A DNA stretch of 64,000 nt, taken from NCBI GenBank assembly GCA_963729935.1, contig CAVSPW010000004.1, positions 558,001 to 622,000 of the forward strand. Direction: 5' to 3'. The notes under the pieces are model-generated. The model did not search any database. It saw only the letters and a list, made by a program, of their open reading frames with translations, and was not told the DNA's origin. Below, piece by piece: positions 35,794-44,417 of this stretch. The position numbers were made by a program, and so were the translations under genes. Each line of letters begins with the position of its first letter. Position 1 is the stretch's first letter. Origin of the DNA: CAIKMD01 sp963729935. Its GTDB lineage: Bacteria; Pseudomonadota; Alphaproteobacteria; ATCC43930; CGMCC-115725.

Positions 35794-36097
35794 GCGTGAC
35801 CGTCCGTTTATACCGGCGGGCGCCAGCCGAACCAAGTTTTTAAGTCCGTCGCGCGACCCTTCCGCCAAGCGGCCACGCCTCGGCGCGACGGACCCAATCC
35901 GAGCGCGAGCCCGGTTTGCGCGAGGGCCGCCGAAGCGCGCCGCCCCTCGCGTATCTTTGCTTCACCAGGCCCGACGAAATTGCTAGCATTCCTCGCCCAA
36001 AAGGGTTCATGTGGGCAGGTACAAAACTACGGGTGCGTTTGCCAAGACGGCAGGGGTCCCGGCCGGCAAAGTCCGGCGCGCAACAGGGAGATCGAGA
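35794..36097. other. intergenic between tRNA-Leu and the DctPQM operon
   Basis: The left part holds the tRNA promoter read on the minus strand (-10 TATAAA at 35807-35812, -35 TTGGTT at 35830-35835). The rest must hold the promoter of the TRAP operon; no convincing element is seen. AGGGAG at about 36085-36090 is the ribosome site of the next gene. Confidence 0.5.
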
Positions 36098-37093
36098 ATG
36101 CCTAATCGTAGAAGAGCTTTCTTGCATGGCGCGTTCGCGGCGCTTCTCGCCTTGGGCTTGGCCGGCGGCGCCAAGGCCGAAGAAATCACCCTGAAGGCGG
36201 CTTCGGCCTTCCCCAAATCGCACGAGAACACGGCCGGCTTCCTTCGCTTCATCGACGATGTGAACAAGCTCGGCAAGGGCCTCGTCCATATCGACTTCAT
36301 CGGCGGGCCCGAAATCGCGCCGCCGCCGCAGCAGCCGACCGCGCTCCGCAACGGTCTGTTCGACCTGCTCTACGGGCCGGCGGCCTATTACCTCGGCGTA
36401 TTCCCCGAAGGCGATTTCACCTCGGGATTCAAATCGCCGATGGAGGCGCGCAAGCTCGGCGGCTACGAGATCGTCGACAAGGCGATGCGCGCCAAGCTCG
36501 GCGCGACCTTCCTCGCCCGCTTCGATTCGGGCCTGGGGCTTTATATGTGCCTGGAGGAAAAGCCCAAATTCAACCCCAACGGGCTGCCCGATCTGACCGG
36601 CATGAAGATCCGCTCCTCGCCGGCCTATCGCGACTTCATCAAAGAGCTCGGCGCGACGGCGGTCGTCATGCCCATCACCGAAATTTACACCGCGCTCGAG
36701 CGCGGCACGGTGGAAGGCGCCGGCGGCGATCTCGACACGGTGCGCGAGATGGGTCTCACCAAGTACCTCAAATACCGCATCGAGCCGCCCTTCAACATGG
36801 CGGGCATCCTCGTGATCGCCAACGCCAACAAATATGATCACCTGCCGCCCAAGGTGCGCGACCTGCTGCAAAGCGAATTGACCAAATACGAGAAGATCAC
36901 CATGGACGACATCACCGAGCGCGATCGCGAGGTCAAGGCCGAGCTCGACAAGAAGGGCCAAACCGCGATCGTCTTGAAGGGCGAGCAAGCCCATAACTAT
37001 GTCGAGGCCTATATGAAGACGCCGTGGGGCCGAATGAAGACGAACCCGAACATCCATATCGACGTGGATCAGCTGAAGAAGGCCTGGTACTAG
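36098..37093 (+). CDS. dctP: TRAP transporter solute-binding protein DctP
   Basis: Periplasmic DctP-type binding protein of 331 aa. The signal sequence begins MPNRRRAFLHGAFAALLALGLAGGAKA and carries consecutive arginines, so Tat export is possible. The mature part begins ITLKAASAFPKSHENTAGF. The central YLCLEEKP-type segment (here MCLEEKPKFNPNGLPDLTGMKIRS) and the arginine that binds carboxylates are present. The start at 36098 follows AGGGAG. It heads a complete dctP-dctQ-dctM operon; the ligand is probably an organic acid. Confidence 0.88.
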   Translation: MPNRRRAFLHGAFAALLALGLAGGAKAEEITLKAASAFPKSHENTAGFLRFIDDVNKLGKGLVHIDFIGGPEIAPPPQQPTALRNGLFDLLYGPAAYYLGVFPEGDFTSGFKSPMEARKLGGYEIVDKAMRAKLGATFLARFDSGLGLYMCLEEKPKFNPNGLPDLTGMKIRSSPAYRDFIKELGATAVVMPITEIYTALERGTVEGAGGDLDTVREMGLTKYLKYRIEPPFNMAGILVIANANKYDHLPPKVRDLLQSELTKYEKITMDDITERDREVKAELDKKGQTAIVLKGEQAHNYVEAYMKTPWGRMKTNPNIHIDVDQLKKAWY

Positions 37094-37122
37094 GGCAAGA
37101 TCCGATCGGTGGCGCAGGATCG

Positions 37123-37650
37123 GTGACGGAGCCCGGGGTGCGAGCGATTCTGCGCGTCTATTTCTGGCTGACTTCGGCGCTCGCCGTCGTAGCCGGGATC
37201 ATCATGGTGGGGATCTTCATCGGCGTGATCGTCGACGTCACCATGCGTGACTTCGGCTATCAATCGCCGCGCCAGATTGAGCCCCTGGCCGAATACGGGC
37301 TGCTCTACATCACGATGCTCGGCTCGCCCTGGCTGTTGCGCACCAAGGGCCAGATCGTGATCGAAAGCCTGCGCCTGGTCCTTTCGATGCGACTCCGGCG
37401 CATCCTCGAGATCGGCGTCTATGCGGTCTGCACCGTGGCCTGCGGCGTGCTCGCCTGGTACGCCCTCGGTCAGACCATTTATTCCTGGGTCAATCACGAG
37501 GCGGACCAGCGCGCCATCAATGTCGGCCTCTATTACGCCTATGCGCCGATGTGCCTGGGATTCTTCCTGATGGGATGCGAATTCCTGCGCCTGCTCTTCG
37601 GGCGCGAGACGCTCTACGAGCAGAGCGCGGCCGATCTCGACGGCTTCTAG
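37123..37650 (+). CDS. dctQ: TRAP transporter small permease DctQ
   Basis: Small four-helix TRAP permease subunit of 175 aa. The start is taken as GTG 37123 with AGGA just before it; the first helix begins ILRVYFWLTSALAVVAGIIM. Typical DctQ features are the YGLLYITMLGSPWLLRTKGQI segment after helix two and the paired C-terminal helices. A longer frame from 37024 would overlap dctP and is rejected. It is followed by dctM after 12 bp. Confidence 0.86.
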   Translation: MTEPGVRAILRVYFWLTSALAVVAGIIMVGIFIGVIVDVTMRDFGYQSPRQIEPLAEYGLLYITMLGSPWLLRTKGQIVIESLRLVLSMRLRRILEIGVYAVCTVACGVLAWYALGQTIYSWVNHEADQRAINVGLYYAYAPMCLGFFLMGCEFLRLLFGRETLYEQSAADLDGF

Positions 37651-37662
37651 GCGAGCCGCGCC

Positions 37663-38976
37663 ATGCCCTGGTTCGAGACCATGACCATCCTGATCGGCGG
37701 CATCGTCACGCTGATGATGCTGGGCTTTCCGGTCCCGTTCGCGTTCCTCACCGTCAACTGCATCGCCGCCTATTTTCTGATGGGCGGCATCGGCGGCATC
37801 ATCCAGGTGCTCGCCAACGCCACGATCGCGATCTCCACCTTCACCCTGATCGCGATCCCGATGTTCCTGCTGATGGGCGAACTTTTCTTTCGCACGCGCA
37901 TGGTGCTGCGCGTCTTCGACACGCTCGAGATGATGCTCGGCCGCGTTCCCGGCCGGTTGAGCTACCTCGCCGTTGCCGGCGGCACGTTGTTCTCGGCGCT
38001 GATCGGCTCGTCGATGGCCAATACCGCGATGTTGGGCTCGCTGCTCACCGGCGAGATGGCGCGCCGCGGCTACAAGCCGCATATGAGCATGGGTCCGATC
38101 ATGGGCACCGGGAGCCTCGCCATGATCATTCCGCCCTCGGGACTCGCGGTCCTCCTGGGCAGCCTCGCCAACATCAACATCGGCGGGCTCCTGATCGGGG
38201 GTTTCGGGCCCGGCCTGCTGCTGGCCTCGTTCTACGCGATCCTCATCTTCATCCAGGTCAAGATCGATCCGACATCGGCGCCGCAATACGATGTCGTGCG
38301 GCCCCGCGCCCTGGCGATGCTGTGGTCGTTCATCACCAATGTTCTGCCCATGGGGCTCGTCATCTTTTGCGTCGTCGGCCTCATCCTCCTCGGCTGGGCG
38401 ACGCCGACCGAGTCCGCGGCCTTCGGCGTGCTCGCCGTGCTCGCGCTCGCCGTCTTCATGCGCTGCCTCAGCTGGAGCGCGCTCACCCAGTCGGTACGCG
38501 GCGCGGTGCGGGTCACGTCCTCGATCTACCTGATCATCCTCGGCTCATCGACCTTCAGCCAGATCCTGGCCTATACCGGCGCGAGCTCGGGCTTCATCGC
38601 CTACGCGACCAGCGCCCATGTCGGGCCGATGATCATGCTGCTGATCATGTTCGGGGTGCTCTTGATCCTCGGCATGCTGATGGACCAGGCCTCGATCCTG
38701 CTTCTGACGGTGCCGATCTTCTTCCCGCTGGCCGCGGCCTACCATTTCGACCCGATCTGGTTCGGACTCATCGTCTTGATGGGGCTCGAGATCGGGCTGC
38801 TCACGCCGCCCTTCGGCATTTCGCTTTTCGTGATGATGGGCGTCGCACCCAAGGGAACCACCTTCCCGATGGTGGTGCGGGCCGCGTTCCCGTATGTCAT
38901 CTGCGACATCATCGCGGTTGGGGTCCTCATCCTCATCCCGCAGATCGGCACCTATTTGCCCAGCCTGATGGACTGA
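37663..38976 (+). CDS. dctM: TRAP transporter large permease DctM
   Basis: Large 12-helix TRAP permease of 437 aa that carries out sodium- or proton-coupled solute import. Family motifs are LIAIPMFLLMGELFF, FSALIGSSMANTAMLGSLL, IIPPSGLAVLLGSLANINIGGLLIGGFGPGLLL and ILGMLMDQASILLLTVPIFFPL. It ends the dctPQM operon. No regulator gene sits next to it. Confidence 0.93.
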   Translation: MPWFETMTILIGGIVTLMMLGFPVPFAFLTVNCIAAYFLMGGIGGIIQVLANATIAISTFTLIAIPMFLLMGELFFRTRMVLRVFDTLEMMLGRVPGRLSYLAVAGGTLFSALIGSSMANTAMLGSLLTGEMARRGYKPHMSMGPIMGTGSLAMIIPPSGLAVLLGSLANINIGGLLIGGFGPGLLLASFYAILIFIQVKIDPTSAPQYDVVRPRALAMLWSFITNVLPMGLVIFCVVGLILLGWATPTESAAFGVLAVLALAVFMRCLSWSALTQSVRGAVRVTSSIYLIILGSSTFSQILAYTGASSGFIAYATSAHVGPMIMLLIMFGVLLILGMLMDQASILLLTVPIFFPLAAAYHFDPIWFGLIVLMGLEIGLLTPPFGISLFVMMGVAPKGTTFPMVVRAAFPYVICDIIAVGVLILIPQIGTYLPSLMD

Positions 38977-39064
38977 TGTCGGGCGCGCGCCCCGCGGAAA
39001 GCCGGATGTCTTGAACCTCCGCCCCGGTTTTGCGCGCCCAAGGCCGATCCGCTAGACAAGGGGC

Positions 39065-39289
39065 ATGTCTCAGCACTATCCCACCTTGCGTCTGATCGAG
39101 CGTCATGGCGATTGGTTTTCAATCGCCGCCGCATCGGCACCTTTCCTTGCTTCGATTATCGCCGCGCTGCTGGGCGCCTCGGCCTGGTGGCTGGCTGCCG
39201 GTGCGGTCGCGGCGATTTTTCTCTTCATCGCGGCGCGCAGCTATGTCGAGATGATCCGGCTGATGACGGACATGCTATTGCCGAAATAG
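39065..39289 (+). CDS. small membrane protein
   Basis: A 74-aa protein with two likely helices (about residues 18-38 and 40-60: AAASAPFLASIIAALLGASAWWL and AAGAVAAIFLFIAA), starting MSQHYPTLRLIERHGDW. It is convergent with the CinA-type gene. No known family is recognised; coding is supported by the clean start and typical codon use. Confidence 0.5.
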   Translation: MSQHYPTLRLIERHGDWFSIAAASAPFLASIIAALLGASAWWLAAGAVAAIFLFIAARSYVEMIRLMTDMLLPK

Positions 39290-39309
39290 CGCCGCCTTCC
39301 TGCCCTGCC

Positions 39310-40074
39310 CTATTCTTCGACCGGCGTGTCGCCGAGGCTGCGCACCAAGGCCGCCACTTCTTCGGCCGCGACGCCCAATCGCGCCGCATCCCGCCCGCGC
39401 AGCACGAGGTTCACGCCGTAAGCGCCGCGCCGCATGATCGGATAGGAGCCGATCTCGATCTCGGAATAGCGCGACTGGATCTCGCCCAGGCCCGTCGCCA
39501 GGATGCCTTCGGCCAGCGAGGTCGCGACCGTGCGTGACAGCATCGGCTTGCCGCCCTTCAACTCGCCCTTGATGCTGTCGAACATGCCCTGCATCACACG
39601 CGGAATACCGGCGAACACATAGACGTTGCCCATGCGAAAACCCGGCGCGCGCGATACGGGATTATAGACGAGGGTCGCGCCCTCGGGCGTCGTCGCCATG
39701 CGCATGCGGGCTTCGTTGAGCTCCGACGGCGCATAAAAATTGAGAAAATGCTTGTGCGCCTCGGGATGGACGACCCATTTCACGCCGAAAGCCTTGGCGA
39801 TGCATTCCGAGGTGATGTCGTCATGTGTCGGGCCGATGCCGCCGGTCGTGAAAAGGTAATCATATTGCCCGCGCAGTGTGTTCACCGTGGCGATGATGGT
39901 CGCTTCGACGTCGGGAATGACCCGCGCCTCGCGCAGGGTCACGCCGACCTCGTTCAGGCCTTTGGCGAGATAGGCGAGGTTCGCATCCTGGGTGCGCCCC
40001 GACAGGATCTCATTGCCGATGATGAGAATCGCCGCGGTGACGATTCTGTCTTCTGCTGGTTCTCCGGCGCCCAC
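39310..40074 (-). CDS. CinA-N/MoaB-type molybdopterin-binding protein
   Basis: Competence/damage-inducible CinA N-terminal domain protein of 254 aa, of the MoCF-biosynthesis fold. Motifs are LIIGNEILSGRTQD near the N-terminus and FTTGGIGPTHDDIT, the loop that binds the pterin or nucleotide pyrophosphate. The C-terminal deamidase domain of full CinA is missing, as in many alphaproteobacterial relatives. The start is GTG at 40074; GTG 40041 is a possible shorter one. Related proteins act as FAD/ADP-ribose pyrophosphatases, so the function is open. Confidence 0.82.
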   Translation of the reverse strand: MGAGEPAEDRIVTAAILIIGNEILSGRTQDANLAYLAKGLNEVGVTLREARVIPDVEATIIATVNTLRGQYDYLFTTGGIGPTHDDITSECIAKAFGVKWVVHPEAHKHFLNFYAPSELNEARMRMATTPEGATLVYNPVSRAPGFRMGNVYVFAGIPRVMQGMFDSIKGELKGGKPMLSRTVATSLAEGILATGLGEIQSRYSEIEIGSYPIMRRGAYGVNLVLRGRDAARLGVAAEEVAALVRSLGDTPVEE

Positions 40075-40246
40075 TCTCTTTGTCTCCCGGTCTTTTTGCC
40101 GCGCCTAGTAAGGCTCAAAGCCGGCGCGGCCGCAATGGGCGACCGGGCAGCGCGCCTAAGCAATGCCCCCAGAAAGCCCCGGGTCTTTGGCGCGTGCCGC
40201 ACGCTCCCAGCTTGCCGAAGCGGCGCCGACGCGATACGAACAGGTG

Positions 40247-41083
40247 ATGAACCAGGGTCAACCCGCCCCGGCGACGCAGCGGCCCGATCCCGAAGAGCGG
40301 CGGATCAAAATTCATGACGCCGCCGATTTCGCCCCCATGCGCAAGGCCGGCCGGCTCGCCGCCGAGGTCCTCGACTTCATCACGCCGCATGTGAAGCCCG
40401 GCGTCACCACCGACACGCTCGACCGGCTCTGCCACGGCTTCATCGTCGATCACGGCGCCATACCCGCCCCGCTCAATTACCGCGGCTTCCCGCGCTCGAT
40501 CTGCACCTCGGTCAATCACGTCGTCTGCCACGGCATTCCCGGCGAACGCCGGCTCGAAGAGGGCGACATCCTCAATATCGACATCACCGTCATTCTGGAT
40601 GGCTGGCACGGGGACACGAGCCGCATGTACCTCGTCGGCGAACGCGTCGCGTTGAAGGCGCGCCGGCTCGTCGAAGTCACCTATGAAGCGATGATGCGCG
40701 GCATCGCCGTGGTGAAGCCCGGCGCCACGGTGGGCGATATCGGCCATGCGATCCAGAGCTTCGCCGAAGCCAACCGGTTTTCGGTGGTGCGCGATTTCTG
40801 CGGCCACGGCATCGGCCGCGTCTTCCATGACGCACCCTCGGTCGTGCATTTCGGCCATCCCGGCCAGGGACCGATGTTGCGCGAAGGCATGTTCTTCACC
40901 GTCGAGCCAATGATCAATGCCGGCCGCTACGAAGTCAAAATCCTCGCCGATGGCTGGACCGCGGTGACCAAGGACAAATCGCTATCGGCGCAATTCGAGC
41001 ACACCGTCGCCGTGACCGCCGACGGGCACGAGATCTTCACGCTTTCGCCCAAAGGACAGCACCACCCCCCTTACATGGGTTGA
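40247..41083 (+). CDS. map: methionine aminopeptidase, type I
   Basis: Removes the initiator methionine from new proteins. The 278-aa product has all five metal ligands of type I MetAP: DITVILDGWHGDTSRMY (two aspartates), the histidine in CGHGIGRVFHD, and glutamates in FTVEPMIN and SAQFEHTVAVT. The ATG at 40247 is preferred as it opens the conserved EERRIKIHDAADF start; the frame can be read from 40163. Near the left end it is divergent from the CinA-type gene. Confidence 0.93.
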   Translation: MNQGQPAPATQRPDPEERRIKIHDAADFAPMRKAGRLAAEVLDFITPHVKPGVTTDTLDRLCHGFIVDHGAIPAPLNYRGFPRSICTSVNHVVCHGIPGERRLEEGDILNIDITVILDGWHGDTSRMYLVGERVALKARRLVEVTYEAMMRGIAVVKPGATVGDIGHAIQSFAEANRFSVVRDFCGHGIGRVFHDAPSVVHFGHPGQGPMLREGMFFTVEPMINAGRYEVKILADGWTAVTKDKSLSAQFEHTVAVTADGHEIFTLSPKGQHHPPYMG

Positions 41084-41152
41084 GCGCCGCGCCAGATCAG
41101 GCTTTCGCCAAAGCATATTCAAATTCCTCATCTTTCTCGGTACTTTCGAGCG

Positions 41153-41860
41153 ATGCCGGAGCGAAATCCCGCGCCCCCCGACGCCCAACACCCGGACCAT
41201 CTCGGTCATCGCGAGCGGCTGCGCCGGCGCCTCCTCGACGCCGGAAGCGAGGCATTGGCCGATTACGAGCTATTGGAATTCCTGCTCTATTCGGCCAAGC
41301 CGCGCGGCGATACCAAGCCCCTGGCGAAGGTCCTGCTGCGGCGCTTCGGCAACCTCGCGAGTGTTCTGGGCGCATCGCCCGGCGCACTCGGCAACGTCAA
41401 GGGCATGGGTCCGGCCTCGGTCGCGGCGCTCCTCGCCGTACGCGCGGCCGCGCGCGAAATGCTGCGCGCCGAAGTCACGAACCGCTCGGTGATATCGAGT
41501 TGGCAACAGCTCCTCGACTACTGCACGGCGCGGATCGGCTTCGGCGAGGCCGAGGAGTTTCACCTTCTTTTCCTCGACGCCAAGAACGCGCTCATCGCCG
41601 ACGAGGAACAGCAGCACGGGACGATCAACCATACGCCGGTCTATCCGCGCGAAGTGGTGAAGCGCGCGCTCGAGCTGGCGGCTTCGGCGATCATCATGGT
41701 GCACAATCATCCCTCCGGCGACGTGACTCCCTCACGCGCCGACATCGAGATGACGCGCGCCGTGCGCGAGGCCGCGAAGGCGGTCGGCATCAATCTTCAC
41801 GACCATCTCGTGATCGGCCGCGGCCGCCATGCAAGCTTCAAGAGCCTCGGGCTGCTTTAG
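41153..41860 (+). CDS. radC: RadC family protein (JAMM/MPN+ domain)
   Basis: A 235-aa RadC protein. The N-terminal helix-hairpin-helix region (GNLASVLGASPGALGNVKGMG) is followed by the MPN+ zinc site: a glutamate upstream in the core sheet and HNHPSGDVTPSRADIEMT. The DNA repair role once proposed is doubtful; the family is now only known as JAMM-like. The gene is complete and follows map in the same direction. Confidence 0.9.
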   Translation: MPERNPAPPDAQHPDHLGHRERLRRRLLDAGSEALADYELLEFLLYSAKPRGDTKPLAKVLLRRFGNLASVLGASPGALGNVKGMGPASVAALLAVRAAAREMLRAEVTNRSVISSWQQLLDYCTARIGFGEAEEFHLLFLDAKNALIADEEQQHGTINHTPVYPREVVKRALELAASAIIMVHNHPSGDVTPSRADIEMTRAVREAAKAVGINLHDHLVIGRGRHASFKSLGLL

Positions 41861-42173
41861 CCTTCCCGCATTATCGACCGGCCGGCTGCGCCCTTGAGCG
41901 GCCTCTCGGCGTGCCGTGGCGCGCACATCTCTCCATTCATTATTTGAGCATAAAAATTCTTAGAAGCTTACGTTCAAATCAGATTAACTATTTACTCGTT
42001 TGATTATTGATCTAGAAAAAAATAAACGGATATATACTTACATATATTTAATTTGCTCCTGTCGAATACTGTGGGCCTGTTGGGACGATGGCGCCCAGCG
42101 CGATCTCCCCCGCCCTTGGCAGCGGCCGTCCATGCTCGAGACCCGGGCGCTGCGGTTTCCCGGATGACCCGTC
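41861..42173. other. intergenic, second AT-rich island
   Basis: No gene is seen in this 313-bp gap. From about 41930 to 42060 the DNA is very AT-rich, with TATATA runs, like the island at 19370-19565. It lies upstream of the first YkgJ-type gene and may hold its promoter, though no confident -35/-10 pair was found. Confidence 0.55.
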
Positions 42174-42569
42174 ATGATCACGAAGGAGGCCCCGGCAGAA
42201 CACGCCGTACCCTGCGGCAGCTGTCAGTTCTGCTGCCGGAAGGAATGGGTGATGCTTTCGCCCGAAGCCGGCGACATCGCCGAGCTTTATGAAACCGAGG
42301 ACGTCCATGACCACCGCCGTAACCGCATGGCGAAGGCGCTGGCCCACAAGCCCAATGGCGACTGCATCTATTTGGGGCCTCAGGGATGCACGATTCACAC
42401 CTGGTGGCCGAGCCTGTGCCGCATCTTCGATTGCCGGCTCTATTACTTGCAGCAACTGGCCAAGCCGCGGCGCGAGCGGAAGCAAGACATGGAGAGCCAG
42501 TCCAAAGCCAAAGAGCTGTTCGACATCGGCCGGTCCATGGTGGCGAAGCACCCTGTCAAACCGGATTGA
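42174..42569 (+). CDS. YkgJ-type cysteine-cluster protein, copy 1
   Basis: A 131-aa protein of the CxxCxxCC cluster family thought to bind a metal centre. Cysteines are seen in PCGSCQFCC near residue 12, NGDCIYLGPQGCTIH and LCRIFDC. The C-terminal 40 residues are helical and charged. The ATG at 42174 lacks a clear ribosome site. It is paralogous to the gene at 42742-43128, with long identical stretches. Metal, partner and function are unknown. Confidence 0.8.
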   Translation: MITKEAPAEHAVPCGSCQFCCRKEWVMLSPEAGDIAELYETEDVHDHRRNRMAKALAHKPNGDCIYLGPQGCTIHTWWPSLCRIFDCRLYYLQQLAKPRRERKQDMESQSKAKELFDIGRSMVAKHPVKPD

Positions 42570-42741
42570 GCCGCCTGCCGTCAGCCTCGTCCCGGCGTCG
42601 ATTCGCCTCGCACGGGAGCCTAAGCGCCGGTGTCCGCGCCTTGGCACCGGCAATCGATCGATTGCGGATCGTTGCCGGCTGAGTCATTCATTCGCCCATG
42701 GAACCGGATCCTCGACCCGCAATCGAAGCGGCGCTTCCCCC

Positions 42742-43128
42742 GTGACCGACGCGAAAGAACGGGTCGTCCCCTGCGGGTCATGTCAGGCCTGCTGCCGCCG
42801 CGAATGGATCTTCCTCGATGCGGCGAGCGGCGATGTGGTCGAGATCTATCACACCGAGGAAGCGATCCATCCCGTGACCGGCAAGCTGGCGAAGGCTCTT
42901 GCGCACAAGGCGAACGGCGATTGCATCTATCTTGGCGCGACGGGCTGCACGATCCACGGCTACCGGCCGCATCTGTGCCGGATATTCGATTGCCGGATCC
43001 ACTATCTGAACCTGGCGAAGAAACCGGCACGGGAACGCAGTGTCGAACTCCGCAGCGCTGCCAAAGTGCGCGAGTTGTACGAGGTCGGGCGCGATATGCT
43101 GAATAAATTTCCGATCGTCGAAGAGTGA
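42742..43128 (+). CDS. YkgJ-type cysteine-cluster protein, copy 2
   Basis: A 128-aa paralogue of the gene just upstream. It keeps the same cysteines (PCGSCQACC, NGDCIYLGATGCTIH, LCRIFDC) and the KALAHK segment. The start is GTG at 42742 (MTDAKERVVP); no ATG begins the aligned region. The 172-bp spacer between the copies holds no other gene. It is a tandem duplication in which the N- and C-terminal ends have diverged while the metal-site core has been kept. Confidence 0.8.
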   Translation: MTDAKERVVPCGSCQACCRREWIFLDAASGDVVEIYHTEEAIHPVTGKLAKALAHKANGDCIYLGATGCTIHGYRPHLCRIFDCRIHYLNLAKKPARERSVELRSAAKVRELYEVGRDMLNKFPIVEE

Positions 43129-43143
43129 TCGCTTTTACGCCAA

Positions 43144-43476
43144 TTAGGGCGGACTGCACTCGACGTAGCGCACGAGCGAATTCTGGTCGCAATAGTTCGA
43201 GCACCGCGCCCGGCCCGCACTGCCGCAATTGAAGAGAGTCGTCGGATAGGCCGAGAGCCAGGCATTCGACACCGCCCAGTCGCTGGTATGGGTCGACGAT
43301 TGGCCCGGAAGCGCCGCATTGGTTTGCGCCTGCGGTAGATCGAAGGCGAAGGGCGTTTGTGGCTGGCGCGCAAGATAGAAGATCGAGCACCAGCCGAGCG
43401 CCAGAGCGACGATCACCCAACTGTGCCAATTTTCGGCGAGAAACGCCCGGCCGCCCAGGAATCTTGATGTCACCAT
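43144..43476 (-). CDS. hypothetical membrane-anchored protein
   Basis: A 110-aa protein with one helix (about residues 19-36: SWVIVALALGWCSIFYLA) and a likely periplasmic tail with four cysteines near the end (NCGSAGRARCSNYC and VECSPP). No family is recognised. The start at 43476 is ATG. It is convergent with the YkgJ pair. Confidence 0.5.
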   Translation of the reverse strand: MVTSRFLGGRAFLAENWHSWVIVALALGWCSIFYLARQPQTPFAFDLPQAQTNAALPGQSSTHTSDWAVSNAWLSAYPTTLFNCGSAGRARCSNYCDQNSLVRYVECSPP

Positions 43477-43655
43477 GAGGTGAGCCTATCGAGCGAGACT
43501 TAACCATTTCTTGCGATTGGTTGAGCATTAGACGCTTTTGCTCGTTCGCCGAGTTGCCACGGTTGCCGTGCCATGATCCGGGGCCGGCGATTACGGCGGC
43601 TTAACCAGCGCTTGCAAGACTGTGGATAAATTGGTTAATTCTTGAGAGCGAAAGG

Positions 43656-44348
43656 ATGACCATGACCCGATTTGCAGGGATTTCGGTTCTGGCCTTGCTG
43701 GCGGGCGCCGTTCTGGCAGTGCCGGCGGGTCCTGCCTCCGCCGCTCCGCAAACCTATCTTTATGAGGTCGAACATCCGACCTACGGCAATATCGGGACCT
43801 ACACCAACACCGTCTTCCGCAGCGGCGACAATGTCGAGGTCAAGACCGAGGTTCACATCGCGGTCAGGGTTATGGGCATTCGTCTCTTCCATCAAGATGC
43901 CGACCGAACCGAGGAATGGGAAAAAGGCCGCCTCGTCTCCTTCGAGAGCGATACCGACGACAACGGCAAGAAAATCGACGTGAACGGAAAGGCGCAGGAT
44001 GGGGGCTTCGTCATCCTGTCGCCGCTGGGCAAGATCGCGGCGCCGCCGCAGGTCCACCCTTCCAATCCCTGGGCGGCGCAAGTGCTCGATACCGACGTCA
44101 TGATGTCGAGCAAGACCGGCAAGGTGCTTCCTGTAACGGTCAAGAACACCGGCGAGACCGCCGTCACTTTCGACGGCAAGACGATGAAGCTGCATCAATT
44201 TTTCGTCGACAGCGACAAGCATCAGGTCGTTTGGGTCGACGACGAAGGCGTCGTCCAAGCCTTCCAGACCGAAGAGCAGGGCACGCACATCAACTTCGTG
44301 CTGAAGCGCCGCCCCGTCCCGGGCGAACAGCAACAAGCCAATCAATAG
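43656..44348 (+). CDS. DUF6134-type exported protein
   Basis: A 230-aa protein with a signal peptide (MTMTRFAGISVLALLAGAVLAVPAGPASA) and a beta-rich mature part: YLYEVEHPTYGNIGTYTNTVFRSGD at the start, later EEWEKGRLVSFESDTDDNG and TVKNTGETAVTFDGK. It resembles the DUF6134 family of alphaproteobacterial secreted proteins. Function unknown. Confidence 0.7.
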   Translation: MTMTRFAGISVLALLAGAVLAVPAGPASAAPQTYLYEVEHPTYGNIGTYTNTVFRSGDNVEVKTEVHIAVRVMGIRLFHQDADRTEEWEKGRLVSFESDTDDNGKKIDVNGKAQDGGFVILSPLGKIAAPPQVHPSNPWAAQVLDTDVMMSSKTGKVLPVTVKNTGETAVTFDGKTMKLHQFFVDSDKHQVVWVDDEGVVQAFQTEEQGTHINFVLKRRPVPGEQQQANQ

Positions 44349-44417
44349 GCCTTCGGCGCCGGCGGGTTGCATCGGGGAAACTTGCGCCGCGATCGCGGCT
44401 GGGTTAAGCCCTCACCC

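Noticed and set aside
35521..35799. Small plus-strand frames across the tRNA-Leu/intron region
   Set aside because: The region folds as an interrupted tRNA with group I core sequences on the minus strand; the frames have no protein features.
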